Source: an uncultured Kouleothrix sp.
GTDB lineage: Bacteria; Chloroflexota; Chloroflexia; Chloroflexales; Roseiflexaceae
Direction of reading: 5' to 3'
Length of the DNA: 5,786 nt
Assembly: GCA_937858455.1 (NCBI GenBank)
Contig: CALLYN010001074.1
Location: 1 to 5,786, forward strand
Shown here: piece after piece, positions 5,285-5,786 of the stretch
How positions within the stretch are numbered: the first letter of the stretch is position 1
How the letters are laid out: each line of letters begins with the position of its first letter
Program-made: the position numbers and the translations under genes
The notes under the pieces: generated by a model
Databases searched by the model: none
The model's input: only the letters and a program-made list of their open reading frames with translations
What the model was told of the DNA's origin: nothing

Positions 5285-5786
5285 ATGGAGAACAGCGTGA
5301 ACGCGAAGCTCGAGCTGGGGCTTGAGCGCCTGGCCAAAGCCGGCCACGACCCCGACCTGCTGGGCGGCGCGCTGCAAAGCATCCATGGTGCCCTCGAAGA
5401 CGCGTTTCGCGCGCAGCTCGCCGCCGACACGCACGTGCCCGAAGGCCAGCGCGCCGATTATGTCGACCCAAAGAAAGTCCAGTGGAAAGACCTGCTCGAC
5501 GCGATGATGCTGTACCGCGACCTGAGCCAGGCCGATCGCGACGTGATCTGGCGCACCAACAGCGTACGCACGCGCGTGGCCCACGGCGGGCGCTACACCG
5601 GCTCGCGCGCCGATCTCGAACGCTACGCCGAGCTAGTGCAGCGGCTGTGCGGCTATACGCCGCCCGCGCCAGCTGCCACGCCCACACCCGCTCCGGCGCG
5701 GCGGCCACCGTACCGTCGGCGCCCAGCTTGTACACATGGCTGCCCTTGGCCCGGCGAAGTGGCTGACCCTCGGGCCAACCCTCAAA
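5285..5786 (+). CDS. HEPN-like domain protein with Pro/Ala-rich linker (3'-partial)
   Basis: This frame is open from a well-placed ATG to the window edge (167 codons). Residues 1 to about 123 look wholly alpha-helical, starting LELGLERLAKAG (9-20) and LGGALQSIHGALEDAFRAQL (26-45). A later helix pair carries NSVRTRVAHGG (92-102) and then SRADLERYAELVQRLC (107-122). Arg95-x4-His100 fits the R-x4-6-H motif of HEPN domains, where it can form an RNase site; many HEPN proteins belong to toxin-antitoxin or defence systems, others are inactive binding modules. After Gly123 comes a Pro/Ala-rich linker (TPPAPAATPTPAPARR, 125-140), suggesting a second domain or a tail. From about residue 140 the third-position G/C preference is lost in this frame, so the true C-terminus is unsure. 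No antitoxin-like partner is visible upstream. HEPN assignment rests on motif and helix pattern only. Confidence 0.65.
   Translation, partial: MENSVNAKLELGLERLAKAGHDPDLLGGALQSIHGALEDAFRAQLAADTHVPEGQRADYVDPKKVQWKDLLDAMMLYRDLSQADRDVIWRTNSVRTRVAHGGRYTGSRADLERYAELVQRLCGYTPPAPAATPTPAPARRPPYRRRPACTHGCPWPGEVADPRANPQ

Noticed and set aside
5244..5735. Minus-strand 163-codon open frame covering the HEPN-like gene
   Set aside because: Most of it is an Arg-rich antisense shadow, while the plus strand has a strong RBS, promoter-like sequence and motif. Only its first ~40 codons look protein-like; these are discussed as a finding.

Overview
This is a high-GC bacterial window with very strong G/C preference at codon third positions and closely packed genes. 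The gene content and codon style fit a filamentous anoxygenic-type Chloroflexota (Roseiflexus/Kouleothrix-like). That assignment is a guess from style and protein families, not from a marker gene.

Region 1 (1-4242, + strand) is a four-gene, apparently co-transcribed block. It holds the C-terminal part of an ABC exporter subunit (cut by the left edge), a Y_phosphatase3-type tyrosine phosphatase, a full-length ABC exporter subunit, and an AAC(3)-family antibiotic N-acetyltransferase. The gaps are 3, 50 and 29 nt, with no terminator visible between genes. The two ABC subunits have complementary defects. The first has LSGGQ but Asp in place of the catalytic Glu. The second has the catalytic Glu but LSLGQ instead of LSGGQ. 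This is the hallmark of a heterodimeric exporter with one active and one degenerate ATP site (BmrCD / TM287-288 / LmrCD type). Lying next to an AAC(3)-like acetyltransferase, the exporter may be a drug-handling system (efflux plus modification); the phosphatase between the halves is unexplained.

Region 2 (4209-4880, - strand) is an endonuclease III-family base-excision glycosylase with its HhH, catalytic Lys/Asp and 4Fe-4S motifs intact. It converges on the acetyltransferase gene, and the two overlap tail to tail by 34 nt.

Region 3 (4881-5284) is a roughly 400-nt divergent intergenic region, visibly less GC-rich. It carries a TATAAT element facing the glycosylase gene, a perfect 16-bp inverted repeat, a second imperfect long hairpin, and a good candidate promoter plus ribosome binding site for the next gene.

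Region 4 (5285-5786, + strand) is the 5' part of a gene for a HEPN-like alpha-helical protein (R-x4-H motif) with a Pro/Ala-rich linker, running off the right edge. The codon signature of its frame fades in the last ~100 nt, so its C-terminal part is uncertain.
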